The position numbers and the translations under genes were made by a program. Source: Limnanthes douglasii subsp. nivea (taxonomy: Eukaryota > Streptophyta > Magnoliopsida > Brassicales > Limnanthaceae). Taken from it: a stretch of DNA of 64,000 bases. The notes below the pieces were generated by a model. The model was given only the letters and a program-made list of their open reading frames with translations, had not been told where the DNA came from and made no database searches. Of the stretch, positions 1-11,262 are shown piece by piece; within the stretch, counting starts at the first letter, position 1, and each line of letters begins with the position of its first letter. The stretch is from assembly GCA_036936605.1 (NCBI GenBank), contig JAUPFV010000004.1, positions 89,616,334 to 89,680,333 of the forward strand. The letters run 5' to 3'.

Positions 1-1
1 G

Positions 2-484
2 GGAGCAATCACCAGACCATTTCCACTTCAAATGCCGAGTATGCGTGCACCTGAGTCTGGTCACTCCTATTACTCAAACCCTATTGAGGGAGCAATCGCC
101 AGACCATTTATGCTTCAAATGCCGAGTATGCCTGCATCTGTTTCTGGTCACTCCAATTACTCAAACCCTTTTGTGGGAGCAATCGCCAGACCATTTACAC
201 CTGCACCTGTTTCTGGTCACTCCAATTACTCAAACCCATTTCAGGAAGAAAACACCGGACCATTTCCACATCAAATGCCGATTATGCCTGCACCTGTTTC
301 TGGTCACTCCAGCTACTCAAACCCTTTTCAGGGAGCAACCGCCAGACCATTTACAGTTCAAAAGCTGAACAACCCTATTGAGAATGACTTGCGCTACCAA
401 ATGAATCAGTTACAACACCAACAGACTTCAGTCGCAGAAGAAGAGCCTAAGGATGATTCTTTTTCCGATTCATTCTTGGCTTGA
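2..484 (+). CDS. NPF-repeat protein, C-terminal part (gene runs off the left edge)
   Basis: The frame is open from base 2 and ends at a TGA at 482-484, so about 160 C-terminal residues are visible and the start lies outside the window. The visible part is four to five imperfect repeats of about 29 residues (87 bp), each with a GA(I/T)ARPF block and ending SGHSNYSNPF or a variant; the third repeat is shortened. The tail is Gln-rich (NQLQHQQ) and then acidic (ends DDSFSDSFLA). Asn-Pro-Phe tripeptides are known ligands of EH domains in endocytic adaptors, so a role in clathrin-mediated traffic is plausible; NPF-rich tails occur on plant ENTH/ANTH adaptors and some Arf-GAPs. The domain that would settle the family is not in the window. 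The regular repeats and clean stop argue for a real gene. Confidence 0.6.
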   Translation, partial: GAITRPFPLQMPSMRAPESGHSYYSNPIEGAIARPFMLQMPSMPASVSGHSNYSNPFVGAIARPFTPAPVSGHSNYSNPFQEENTGPFPHQMPIMPAPVSGHSSYSNPFQGATARPFTVQKLNNPIENDLRYQMNQLQHQQTSVAEEEPKDDSFSDSFLA

Positions 485-1331
485 ATTGTACTACGCTTAG
501 ATAATAGTGCCACAACTAGTGATACGATCTGACTCGAACGTTCTGGTACAAATCTTATAGCTTAATTTTTGTACATTATACAAGTTACTGGCCATGTTTA
601 TCAAGATGTTACTTTTGATTTTGGTTGAGGTCTCTTGTAACTTGGTCATCCTTTATTATTGTATTAGTCAGTCATATAAAAAAAAAAGTATTATAGAAAA
701 ATAACTTCACCTTACCAAACAATAACCATTCCCATAAATAACATGTTTGTTAGAAAAAGAGATACGGGCACGAATGAAAGCAACCTGCCTTATTGATCTA
801 ACACATGCGTTGCGTAAATGTTTTCTATTCCAGTTCAAACAGATTGTGATCTCTTAAAGAGTTGGCGATTCAGTTTCTGCCATATGCAAATGTCAGTACT
901 TCTGTCCTATACAAACGAGCCAACCTATCGGATAGTCAGTCAATCATGTTCACCCACGGGACATTGTTCCCAGCTCCACCAGCTTTATCTTATGAGTAAT
1001 TACAACCGGGGGTTTATAACTGTCGGTTAAAAAAATCATTCATTATTATTTTATAATTTAATATTTAAATTTAAGTTGTTTAATATAAAAACTCTTTAAA
1101 AATAGTAACTAAAGTTTATCCTAATTGGTGCAGTTGTAAACATTTTTATTTATTGTATATAGGATAATGCTAACAGGATCGAAAAACACTTAAGCTTTTT
1201 ATATTTAATTTTAATTATTTTTTTAAACATATAATTAGGATACAGAATTTAAAAAAAATAGTTTTTAAGAAAATAGATAGAAACCTAAACATCCTTAACG
1301 AATGGTCTTTGGACATCGTTAGCATTTTCCT
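485..1331. other. intergenic, no gene seen
   Basis: AT-rich spacer between the NPF-repeat gene and the glycosyltransferase. The only open frame here (818-1030) has no recognisable family, no repeat and biased composition, and is not called. Two A/T-rich runs (about 1030-1260) hold no inverted repeat or target duplication that I could find. Confidence 0.6.
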
Positions 1332-1346
1332 TTATATATACACGTG
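1332..1346 (+). promoter_or_regulatory. TATA box with adjoining G-box, glycosyltransferase promoter
   Basis: TTATATATA at 1332-1340 is followed directly by the palindromic G-box CACGTG at 1341-1346. The TATA lies about 40 bases before the ATG at 1379, so the 5' leader would be very short. G-boxes bind bZIP and bHLH factors; a G-box downstream of the TATA is less usual, so its regulatory role is an inference. Confidence 0.45.
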
Positions 1347-1378
1347 ACCACTGAAACTGAAGAAAGATTGAATTCAAG

Positions 1379-2940
1379 ATGGCTAGCTTATCGACTTCAG
1401 GCAAAAAGGCACATGCAGTTTTCATGCTGGTGCCAGCACAAGGCCATATAACTCCTATGTTAAAACTAGCCAAGCTATTACACTCCCGCTACAACTTCCA
1501 CATAACATTTGTTCACACCGACTACAACTACCGCCGTTACATTAAATCAAGGGGTGCTGACGCCCTTAAAGGCTTACCGGACTTCTGTTTTGAAACAATT
1601 CCTGATGGGCTTCCTCCTGTTTCCGACGATGCTATTGACGTGACACAGGACATAGCTTCCATAGCAGATTCGACTTCAAAATGCTGTTTGGCTCCGTTCA
1701 GGAAGCTGCTTGAGAAACTAAACTCGGTCGAGAATGCGCCAAGTGTTAGCTGTATAGTGTCAGATGGGTGTACGAGCTTCACTCTTGATGCTGCCGAAGA
1801 GATCGGGATTCCTGAAGTGGTGTTTTGGACGCCTAGTGCTTGTGCCTTCTTGAGCTATTCTTATTATCCTCATCTTCTGGAGAAAGGTCTCGTACCACTT
1901 AAAGGTAAAGGATAAATAATGAAAGTAATAATCTATCTAAATTTATTATTATTCATCAATTATAATTGCTGCAATAATCTATCTATACACACCCGAATTA
2001 TATCATCTTGCAGAAGAAAGTTGGGTGACAAATGGTTATCTGGACCAAGAATTGGACTTCATACCTGGGATAAAAAACTTTAGGCTCAAAGATTTTCCAA
2101 TTTTCATTCGAACAACAGATGGATCTGATATAATGCTCAATTTCATGATTCGAGAGGTCCAAAGATCTCAAAGAGCATCTGCCATAGTTCTCAACACTTT
2201 TGACAAATTTGAGCACGATGTCATAAACAGTCTTTCGGCGATATACCCCCCCAATCTACTCAATAGGCCCTCTCAGTTTGCTTCTCAATCAGATTCCAAA
2301 ATCTGGACTTGACTCGATCGAGTCAAACTTGTGGAGAGAAGAAACTGGATGCCTTCAGTGGCTAAGCAGCAAACCACTCAGCTCCGTGGTTTATGTTAAT
2401 TTTGGAAGTATAATGGTATTGACGCTGCAACAGATGACTGAGTTAGCATGGGGGCTAGCAAACAGCGAGCAAACTTTCTTGTGGGTCATAAGGCCTGATC
2501 TCGTGAAAGGAGACAGAGCAATACTCTCTCACGAATTTGTCGAAAAAACTAAAGATCGGGCCTTTTCCGCAAGTTGGTGTCAGCAAGAGGAAGTCTTAAA
2601 TCACCCATCAGTGGGAGGGTTCTTAACACACAGTGGGTGGAACTCGACACTTGAGAGTATCTCAGCTGGAGTGCCTATGATTTGTTTCCCCTTTTTTGCA
2701 GATCAGCAAACAAATTGTAGGTTTGCTTGCACTGAATGGGGAATCGGCATGGAGATTGACAGTAATGTTAAGAGAGGTGAAGTTGAAAGTCTAGTGAAGG
2801 ATTTGATGGAAGGAGAAAAAGGGGATGAAATGAGAAACAAAGCTAAAGAATGGAAGAAACACGCAGAAGATGCAACCAGCCCTACCGGTTCATCATACGT
2901 CAATCTCGACAAGTTGGTTAAGGAGGTTTTAATGGCGTAA
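1379..2940 (+). CDS. UDP-glycosyltransferase, UGT85-like, two exons, frameshifted in exon 2
   Basis: Family 1 enzymes move a sugar from a UDP-sugar to small lipophilic acceptors in the cytosol. Exon 1 is 1379-1904, the intron 1905-2013 (GTAAAG...TTGCAG), exon 2 2014-2940. The product would be about 483 aa, normal for the family. Visible marks are the N-terminal acceptor side with the probable catalytic His23 (PAQGHITPM) and Asp129 (IVSDGCTSF), and a C-terminal PSPG sugar-donor box starting SWCQQEEVLNHPS and running to ADQQTN. The usual Pro of the WCPQ start of that box is Gln here. The intron position and the motif NGYLDQELDFIPG match UGT85 members. Exon 2 is read in two frames: a C7 run at 2246-2252 has one base too many, so translation as given ends at 2312. 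That is either a young pseudogene or a homopolymer error in the assembly. The acceptor cannot be inferred. Confidence 0.85.
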
Positions 2941-3419
2941 AACGGCACAATAAAGAGAATTCTAGGGCATGCTCAATCAGTACAATCAACGTCAAGGTAG
3001 CCAGCAGAACTTGAGTAAACAAACTTGATTTACTCAGAAGTTATTCCCATGAAAATCATATCATATACTACGGATTTAAGTGCAGATCACTCATGTAATT
3101 TTAAAATAATCAATCGCATTTGAATTAAGTCCACGCTTTCACAAAACTTTACATGATAAAGAAATTTTGCGAGGGGGAGTTCCATAGTTATCCTCTACAT
3201 TTTTAATCAGGTGAGAATGGTATAAAAACAGGATTCATTCAACAGATACAGTTTCAAAGTGGTGACTTGAATAAAACTCAATAGTAAAGTAGTTGTATTC
3301 CTTTGCACAAAATTGATATGATTAACTTGCATGAAACAATGACTTCCAACATGTAGTTCGGTTCATATAAAATCAAACTGACATGAACCAAACCTGCCAG
3401 CTTCCATATGTTAATGTAT
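2941..3419. other. spacer between two convergent genes
   Basis: Holds the 3' ends of the glycosyltransferase (+) and the nitronate monooxygenase (-). No ORF with a family signature, no repeat and no RNA gene seen. Confidence 0.6.
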
Positions 3420-6400
3420 TTATATGCCACCAAACTTTTGGTGGATAATAAGTCTCGCCTCTTCAACAAGCTTCCTCACCACATCTCCAGCAGGTAGAAT
3501 TTCCTTGATAAGGCCAACACTTTCCCCGGCATACATCACCATACTTTCAATGTCACCTGTAGTTGTCGCGTTAGGCACAGTACCAGCAAAGCGCCTAATT
3601 TCTTTTTCCTGAGATGGAAAGAACATAATTAATTTTTGAACACATCTAAAAACTCCCAAAGAACTCCATAGTAAACCAGACAGCAAACGACTTGCATTTA
3701 ATTAAGGTTATGGCTAAATCGGGTCCTAAAAAGATAACCACCCCATTTTTTTGCCAAATTTAAGAGCTTACAAAAAATGCCCCTTTATCCCCGTCGGGGC
3801 CGACCTTCTCAACCGGCGGGGGAGGTTCCTGCCGGGTGACCAAATGAGATGTAGGACAAAATAGTAAAAATTCAAAAATGCTCTATTTTTGGGGCTGGTT
3901 ATAATTTTTTAGGACCAAATTTAGTGTAAGCCTTTAATTAAATTAATTTTGAGTTCATAAATCTAGATGGATGATATGAAAAATGAAATCAGAACTCACC
4001 GTCCCATGTATTGTTGATCGCCCAATAATAGGCTGATGAGCTTCAGTTTCCTCAGCAGGAAGTGTTTTCCAATCGCCATAAAAAGATGTTTGCAGCACCC
4101 GGTGTGGTGCACCAGGCCATCTGGCTCTGCCAAATACGTCTGTGTAATCTGTTTTCTCAAGTTCAAGCACCTTTCTCTTATACGCTGGATGGGCATTGCT
4201 TTCTTGAGTCGCAAGAAACCTGCCATGAACTATAGAATTTAGCAGTTTACAAGCTATTTTATCTACCTGACGGTCAGTAAGACCATTTACTTTGTTCTGT
4301 AGGTTTGATCAAGCAAATTACGAGGTAAAACTCGTCGAACTCTTTAATAAGCAAGGAAAAGAGGAAAACTATAACTTCCTTTCCGTATAAGTTGTGTTCT
4401 CCCAGACTTTCATGGCATAAGATGATTTTTTATGGTAAGAACTTTCACATTTTCTAACGATTCAAGTGGGGAAACACTAAAGGTGTTTATTCCTTATTGT
4501 GCACAAGGAGTATGATTTTCCATCCTCACAACAAACAAGCCCCTTTAATTTTCTTCCTAACACTTGAACACCTTTTCCATATGCATAGCATTTAATAGAC
4601 TGCATTGTCTAGATATCCCTACTTAGCTATGTATAACTTTTTTCCGGGTAAGTTTAAATGCTTCAGACCTTGTCCCCAGGCAGACTCCTTGAGCACCAAG
4701 TGCTAAGGCCGCAACATAACCTCGGCCATCCACGATGCCCCCTGCAGCAATGACAGGAATATCTCGATGCCCAACAAGATCGACTACGCGAGGCAATAAA
4801 GATATTAAACCCTCCTGAAAATGAATGAACAGAAAACAACCAGAAGTACAAGTCAGAATTCGATGTCAAAGAGATCAATGTAAACTTTAAACAATGCGAA
4901 GTAAAGCAACTGATGAGAAGAAAAATATAGAAATATAATACAGGAGAATGACTTTATAATATTCTTCACATAAAAACATACACCATTAAATAATGTGGAC
5001 ATTTTTCCTACGAATACGGACGGCATCACTCCCGGCAATAAAGACTAATTTGGGAACAAGTATAAATAAAATAGAAGTATTCAAAAAAGGGAGAATAGAG
5101 CCATTAATTTGAAAACAGACTTGGACTGACATTGAGTTTAGCTGCAAACAGTGCATCCCGCGCAACAAGCAATCAATCAATTTTATTTAATAATTATATC
5201 TAAAATGTCCTGAAAGCAGGTCGTGTTTGGGTATCACAGACTAAAAATTCATTAAAATTAAGTTGCACCGATGTAAAATAACATGTTCTCATACTTGACC
5301 GATGACATGTCCACCTGCTTCGCGACCTTGGACAATAATTGCATCCACTCCTGCGTTGATTGCTTTCTTCGCTTCTTCAACACTCCCAACCTCCACAAGA
5401 CATAAATATAGTCAATGATAAAGATAAATGTGTATCCAATAATCAACAAACCTTAAACCTCATAAATCCACAAAGAGAAAGACCAGATTTCTAGCACTGA
5501 AAGATGGAAGATAAGCTTGACGAAACTCAATGGTATTAGCAATACTCTATACTTCTTTCAACCTATCAATTAAAAACATGACCTATGGCCCCAGCCCTTA
5601 CATAAGATGTGCCTTTAGCTACACTAGGCTGGAATTCGAATATGAGGAAAAAGCTTAATACAAAGCTAGTTAAATTACCTAGGAGGGATTGAAAACAATG
5701 TAAGGGACTAGTCAAACACGTATTGAAATTTTTGTTTCATATACTCGGATAAAAATGTTTCTTTTCAGACTTCTTACAGAAATTATTTTTTTGAGCTCAA
5801 GCCCGAGTATGGGACGTGAATTGCGCTAAGTTCAGCTAGGATTAGTTGATATGGCCGAACAAATATAAGATCTGCATGCCAAGCAAGCCACTGAAGAAAC
5901 AACTAATCGAATTATTAATTGTATTGTACAGCTATCCGTCCAATTGGTTTTCACGAGATTCTTGTTCTGCTGTGCTGGGTAGCTTTATACCATAGACTCT
6001 AGCTATTTGATCAGTAAAATTTTGTAGATAAATCACTTCAACAAGTAATATAGCTTTGGCTAATATAAGAAGAAGATATTGTATAAGTGACAATATGAAT
6101 AAAAAACTACATAAAAGCAGCAATACAAATGCCTTACCTGGGGAACAACCTTGACCCCAGCACTTTGAGCTTCGATAACGAGCTCCCTCGAATATTCACC
6201 CCAGTAAACTTGCATTACAGCCACTTTCTCATCAAGAATGACCTTAACATTCTCCTTATGAGGAAAGGCAAGAACAACACCAACTCCAAATGGTTTATCA
6301 GTTAGTGTGCGCGTCTTCTTTATCAACTCCCTCACGTAATCTGGCGACTCCTGGCAGATAAGAGCAAGAAAATTTGAACCCTTTTCTCTACATCAAATAC

Positions 6401-6948
6401 TCCATTTCATTACCAAATACCAACTGGTAATGCAAAGTGTATTTGAATAATTAGATGATTTCAATTTCCTAAAAAACGATCATAAAAAAAGCACATTGCA
6501 TATAAATGCAAACCTCATAAATTCCAAGTAGAGTTATTAGTTACTACCAAACGTACTTACATGAGTTCAATTTGCAAAAGTTATCATAAGAAAGCATAAT
6601 ACAACACTAATACACTAGGCTTTAGTACACAATCCTTCCCTCCTCTTTGATTAGTGATCTTACTCACTCAAAACTAAAAACCCATTAAATATATTAATCA
6701 TCAAACTGATTGGACTATATAAACAAGATGATAAGATCAGATGATGAATCTAGCAACAGAGAAGTAGTAACATAGAAGTGGAGGTAAGATCGAAGAGTAT
6801 AAATAGAAAATACCCAATCAGGAATTCTGAGGAAACCGATTCCACCAGCGTTTGCAACAGCAGCAACAAGCTCGGGACCAGAGATATCAGGGCCTAATGG
6901 AGCTTGAAGAATCGCGTGCTTAAAACCCAAAACCCCTTTCAGAGTCAT
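3420..6948 (-). CDS. nitronate monooxygenase (2-nitropropane dioxygenase family), six exons
   Basis: FMN-dependent TIM-barrel flavoenzyme that oxidises alkyl nitronates. Exons in transcript order: 6948-6814, 6350-6138, 5390-5295, 4814-4669, 4219-4000, 3608-3420. Every junction is GT-AG and the frame is kept throughout, giving 332 codons plus TAA, a normal length for plant members. Visible motifs: N-terminal [20 protein letters not shown]; the FMN/catalytic loop [15 protein letters not shown] at about residues 138-152, whose GGH histidine is the family's active-site position; the phosphate-binding stretch [20 protein letters not shown] followed by [11 protein letters not shown]. The start ATG is the only one in frame before the first motif. 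The gene converges on the glycosyltransferase. The last intron (3999-3609) carries a 227-bp MITE, which does not touch the splice sites. No damage is seen, so the gene is probably expressed; the physiological substrate is unknown. Confidence 0.92.
3706..3932. mobile_element. 227-bp MITE with 9-bp target duplication, in the last intron of the nitronate monooxygenase
   Basis: Left end GGTTATGGCTAAATCGGGTC and the reverse complement of the right end (GGCTTACACTAAATTTGGTC) form imperfect terminal inverted repeats that continue for about 40 bp (shared CTAAAT..GGTCCTAAAAA..ATAACCA..CCCC). TTTAATTAA flanks both ends (3697-3705 and 3933-3941). A 9-bp duplication is typical of Mutator-like elements. 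The interior is GC-rich (around 3790-3835), unlike the AT-rich intron. It has no coding capacity. Confidence 0.8.
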
Positions 6949-7480
6949 GTTTCTCTCGGTGAAGTGTTAAGCGTGATAGAAGTAGGAGGAGAAGAAGTGA
7001 TTGTTTAAAAATTTGTTTTTGGATTGACTAGATCACCGAAAGACGGAAAATGGGCCCACCCGTCAGAGCCAGATTCGGTGGATCTTTGATTATACTTGAA
7101 AAGTCGACCACGACACGCCGCGCCACCTTTCCAAATGTTTTTCTTTTCTATATTTATGTATAAAGGTTAGCATAAATTAAATTTGACAGCGGTAGAATGT
7201 TGGAACCTATTCTATTCTTTTTAAAGTAAATTGTTTTGATATTTTAATTTTTTCAAATGAAATTGAATTTAAAGTTATTATAGTGTCATCTAATACCAAA
7301 TTTATTTTTATTATTATTTAATATTCATCTCAACTATTTAACTCATATTTGATAACCACTATCTTTTTAATATCCACACTATCCTCTACCAGCTATATAA
7401 AAATGAATTTTTGTTTTCTTCTAGTTTTCTAGCTTTTAAAGATTTGAAAACTTGAAGCCACTTTCTAACCACCTAATCTT
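6949..7480. other. nitronate monooxygenase upstream region
   Basis: Non-coding. TGGGCCCA at 7051-7058, about 100 bases before the ATG, contains the TGGGCC 'site II' type element common in promoters of broadly expressed plant genes. No clear TATA in the expected place. Beyond 7150 the sequence is AT-rich and featureless up to the Mutator-like element. Confidence 0.45.
7051..7058 (-). promoter_or_regulatory. TGGGCCCA site II-like promoter element
   Basis: Palindromic TGGGCCCA lies about 100 bases before the start codon of the nitronate monooxygenase. TGGGCC/T elements are known TCP-factor sites in plant promoters. Its role here is inferred from position only. Confidence 0.35.
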
Positions 7481-8099
7481 ACGGCCAAGAAAAACCACCA
7501 TGAATCACCAAAAATCCACAATTTTCAGGTGATCGGCGAGTTTAAGGTCAGTATATTTATGTAATGTTGACATAATGCATTTGAGTACTGTTTTGTACAT
7601 ACATAAGCTGATCATATGTTGGTGGAGTTTTTCTTCATCAAATTGTTTCATCCTACGTGTTTCTTGTGGCTAGTGGTTTCTAACTACCGATTGCGAGGTT
7701 ATTTGTTGATTTTCTAGGTTGAGGTATATCTTTTCGAGAGAGTTTGTGAGCTAGTACTGTTATCTCTATTTTTTGGTTTTTTTTTTCGAGCGAATGTTGG
7801 TTATTATAATAATCCAAAGCCTTAATCGTTGTTGAATTAGTTATATACTATTTTTTAGTGTATTTGATATTTTTTTAGCGTGAAACAATATATAGACTAC
7901 GAGTTATAAGTGTCCAAGCATGCTTAACAGAGGAAGCGAGTTGTTTGGGAAATAATGTGAATGGTTTGATATTTTAACATGTAAAAGATGCGAGTTGTTT
8001 GGATGAGGATCCGAAATGTTTGGGTTTTTTACATGTAGAAGATGTGCGTTGCTTGCACTATAGGAACACGAGTTGTATGGCTAATAAAAATGGAAACTA

Positions 8100-9035
8100 A
8101 GGGTTGTTTATACTATTGCGCGTTCTTTGTATAATATTTTATATGCGTTTTGTGTACAATATATTGAGAAATTGAGAGTTGCATAGATAACATTTGATAT
8201 TGCGAGTTATGTGTCTAATTAGAATAAAACTTGAGAGTTGTGTATAATATTGCGTGTTTTTTGTATAATATTAACAATGCGAGTCGTGTACAATATATTG
8301 AGAAATTGGGAGTTGCATAGATAATTTTTGATATTACGAGTTGTATAATATTAACAATGCGAGCTGTATATATTATATTGAGAAACAGGGAGTTACATTG
8401 ATAACATTTGATATTGCGAGTTGTATAGTTAATTAAAGCATAACTGAGAGTTGTATATACTATTGCGTATACTATTGCGTATTTTTTGTATAATACCGAC
8501 AATGCGATTCATGCACATTTTATTGAGAGAATTGTGAGTTGAATTGATAAAATTTGATATTGCGAGTTGTAGGGCGAATTAAAATAGATCGAAGAGTTTT
8601 TTTATACTATTGCGTGTTCTTTGTACAATATTACAGATGCGAGATGTGTACATTATATTGAGAAACTGAGAGTTGCATTGATAACATTTGATATTGCGAT
8701 TTATATAATATTAGTAATGTGAGTTGTGTACATTATATTAAGAAATTCGGAGTTGCATTGATAACATTTGATATTGCGAGTTGTATGGCTAAATAAAATA
8801 GAATTGAGAGTTGTATATATTAGTGTGTGTTCTTTGTACAATATCATCAATGCGATTTGTGCACAATTTATTGAGTGAATTGAGAATTGCATTGATGACA
8901 TCTGATACTGCGAGTTGTATATCGAATTAAAGTAGGTTTAAGAGTTGTGTAATATCAATAATGTGATTTGTGTACATTTTATTGAGAGAATTGAGAGTTG
9001 AATTGATGACACATGATTATGCGAGTTGTTCAATT
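8100..9035 (+). repeat. higher-order tandem array, about 360-bp period with 80/134/145-bp submodules
   Basis: A phrase of the form ATATTGAGAAATTGAGAGTT followed by GCATTGATAACATTTGATAT recurs at 8161, 8295, 8375, 8520, 8655, 8735, 8868 and 8979. Steps are 134, 80, 145, 135, 80, 133 and 111 bp, so copies one, two and three are repeated as four, five and six after 359-360 bp. The array lies in the probable 5' intron of the transposase gene, upstream of the acceptor at 9142. Confidence 0.8.
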
Positions 9036-9150
9036 AGTGTACTGAGAGTTATTAATTTGGGTTATTTACGAGTTGTTTTTATTACTAACTTACCTATTGG
9101 TATTTTTATACCACGTGATTGCTTTATAATTGTTCAATGCAGGGTAAGGT

Positions 9151-11262
9151 ATGTCTAAACCACGAGTTTGTATTTGAAAACATGGTCACCAAACTGCAAT
9201 TGTGCCTTTCACGGAGTTTGAAAGCTTTCAAATTATCCAAGAGTACATGGAGAGCAGATGACAGGAGCTGGTCAGAGGTAACTATATTATTACCTACTCC
9301 AACGGGGGTCACAAGAATTGTTTCTTTAATAATGAAAATGATTTTGTTGGTTTAGTATTATATCTTGATTTGGAGCGTTTAAAACAGTTTAGTTTTATCA
9401 TTAAACAACAAGTACTTGATAAAGGTTTTGGTGATAAGGGTTTTGGTCAAAAGCGTAAACAACTAAGCATAAGTTTGGGAGAACCCTCTCATAATCAACT
9501 AACTAGTGGGGAGAGTAGTAATGGTTTAGTTAATTATGATCAGAGAAAAAAATAACTTGCTACTACTGGTTGAGTTGATGCTATCACAAGTGTTGGTCAA
9601 ACTTTTGAAGAATGTGTTGTAGTTCTAATTTTTTCTATATGTCGATACACTTTAGAGCTTGGTTTTTCTTTCAAATACATGCATAATATAGCAAACAAGA
9701 TCACTACTTATTATGAAAATAAATTCACAAGCGGGTGCAAATGGAGACTTTATGCATCAATTGATTCCGGCATCGACTTAATGATGATTAAGATGTATGT
9801 TGTTGCGCACCATAATTTCAGTCCCGTTTACTCCTAAAAAAATAAGAGGCATAAGAATTTAACATCAGATTTGATTGCAGAGGAAATTCATGATTCTATC
9901 TGGACATGCCATTCGTTGACAGCCAAAACCATACAATCGTCTGTCAAACAAGACTACAGCTTAGATATCTCTTACCGTCTGTCATGGAATGCTTTACAGA
10001 AGGCACGGAGACGAGTTGTATGAGTTATATTTTGTATACAAATATTAGACATCTAACTTTACCGAATGAGAACTCTTTCCATTGCAATATAACATAATGC
10101 GAGTTGCTCTATAACACATATTGCAAGTTGTATCTGTTATAAAAATAACCGTATCACGAGTTCTTTTACAATTGACTTTGCGGTTTGTGCAAACCATTTT
10201 ACCATGCTTATCTTGTATTTCAGGACTGCTCCCTATTGCATTTGTAATCGCGAATATTGAGGATTCTGACAATTGTCTGTGGTTTTTGAAGTGATTGAAA
10301 CCTCATTTGTTGGAGTGCTATATCACATTTATTTCACACCGTCATTTTGGTATCATTAATGTTGTTTATGTCTTGTATCCAAACTGTTATCATGCGTACT
10401 GTTATTTCCATTTTGTTCAGAATTTGAGAACTGCTCTCGATCATACTAATAGAGATTATAAGTCTAGGATGCTATATTTCTTCCATCGTCTTGCTTAAAC
10501 TCCCACTTAAGAACTTTTTAAAGATATATTAATAGATTTTATATGTGAAGGTGGTGACAGATTAAGAATGTTTTTGAAAATTTACCTTCGGAAAAGTATG
10601 CTCAGAAATTTGTTAAAGGGAAACGGTACGGGACCATAAATTCTATTGTGGCTGAATATTTTAACACATATATCAAAACATATTACGACCTACCCATTGG
10701 TGAAGCCATAGACAAGATTAAAATCTTTCTTATGACTCAAGTTTCACGATGATATGAAGATGCGCTAAGCTAGAGTACTAATTTATGCCTAAAGTATGAA
10801 AAAAAGCTAAAGCATAATTTTGAAAAATGTCAAACTTGGGTAGTCCATAGGTCTTTTGCAGTCGTGTTCGAAGTTATTTCAGATCCTGTAATGGTTGTTA
10901 ATATGCTAGATTTCAAATGTTCTTGCGGTGTATGACAAAAAAGTGTTTTCCATGTCGTCACGCATTAACAACAATACAATCTACCCAGCAAGATCATCTT
11001 ATGATAATAGAACCGTTCACGGTTATAAAATTGCAGGTCAAGTTACTCTTTCAGCATATCGATGATAATCGATTTAGACGAAGGATCAAGCTCTAACAAT
11101 TCGTTAGAGCTGGAAATTCTACCTCCCAATGTGTAAAACACCCTAAAAGGCCTCGGAAAAAACAAATCCCATCTAGAGGAGAAGCAAAAACCAAGCAGTT
11201 GAGGTGTGACCATTGTTCGAAAGCTGGTCAGAACAGGAGGACATGCGAGGTTACAGTTTAAA
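9151..11262 (+). pseudogene. MURA-type MULE transposase, degenerate
   Basis: Starts at ATG 9151, just after a splice acceptor (TTCAATGCAG, ending 9142); a 5' exon near 7500 with donor AAGGTCAGT is possible. Order of what remains: N-terminal region with in-frame stops (9151-9555); the MuDR DNA-binding domain (about 9577-10010, GQTFEECV...SGCKWRLYAS); a short repeat-filled intron ending TATTTCAG at about 10223; the MULE catalytic core (LLPIAFVIANIED...NCLWFLK, ISHRHFGIINVV, CYFHFVQNL, 10224-10500); a SWIM-type zinc finger (CSCG...PCRHALT, 10920-10975); and a C-terminal zinc knuckle (CDHCSKAGQNRRTC, about 11200-11255). The second catalytic Asp of the ISDRH motif is His, the segment with the first Asp is missing, and several stops and frameshifts interrupt it. 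It cannot encode an active transposase. Confidence 0.85.

Noticed and set aside
818..1030. 70-codon open frame upstream of the glycosyltransferase
   Set aside because: No family signature, no promoter and no codon bias; expected by chance at this length.
4036..4242. Plus-strand frame across nitronate monooxygenase exon 5
   Set aside because: Antisense shadow of a confirmed exon.
7100..7450. Search for a MULE terminal inverted repeat against 20,400-20,600
   Set aside because: Only short AT-rich matches around a shared TATATA and GTTTT; not enough to call ends or a 9-bp duplication.
7930..9080. CRISPR-like regular spacing
   Set aside because: This is plant nuclear DNA; the repeats are degenerate, spacers are not unique and no cas genes exist.
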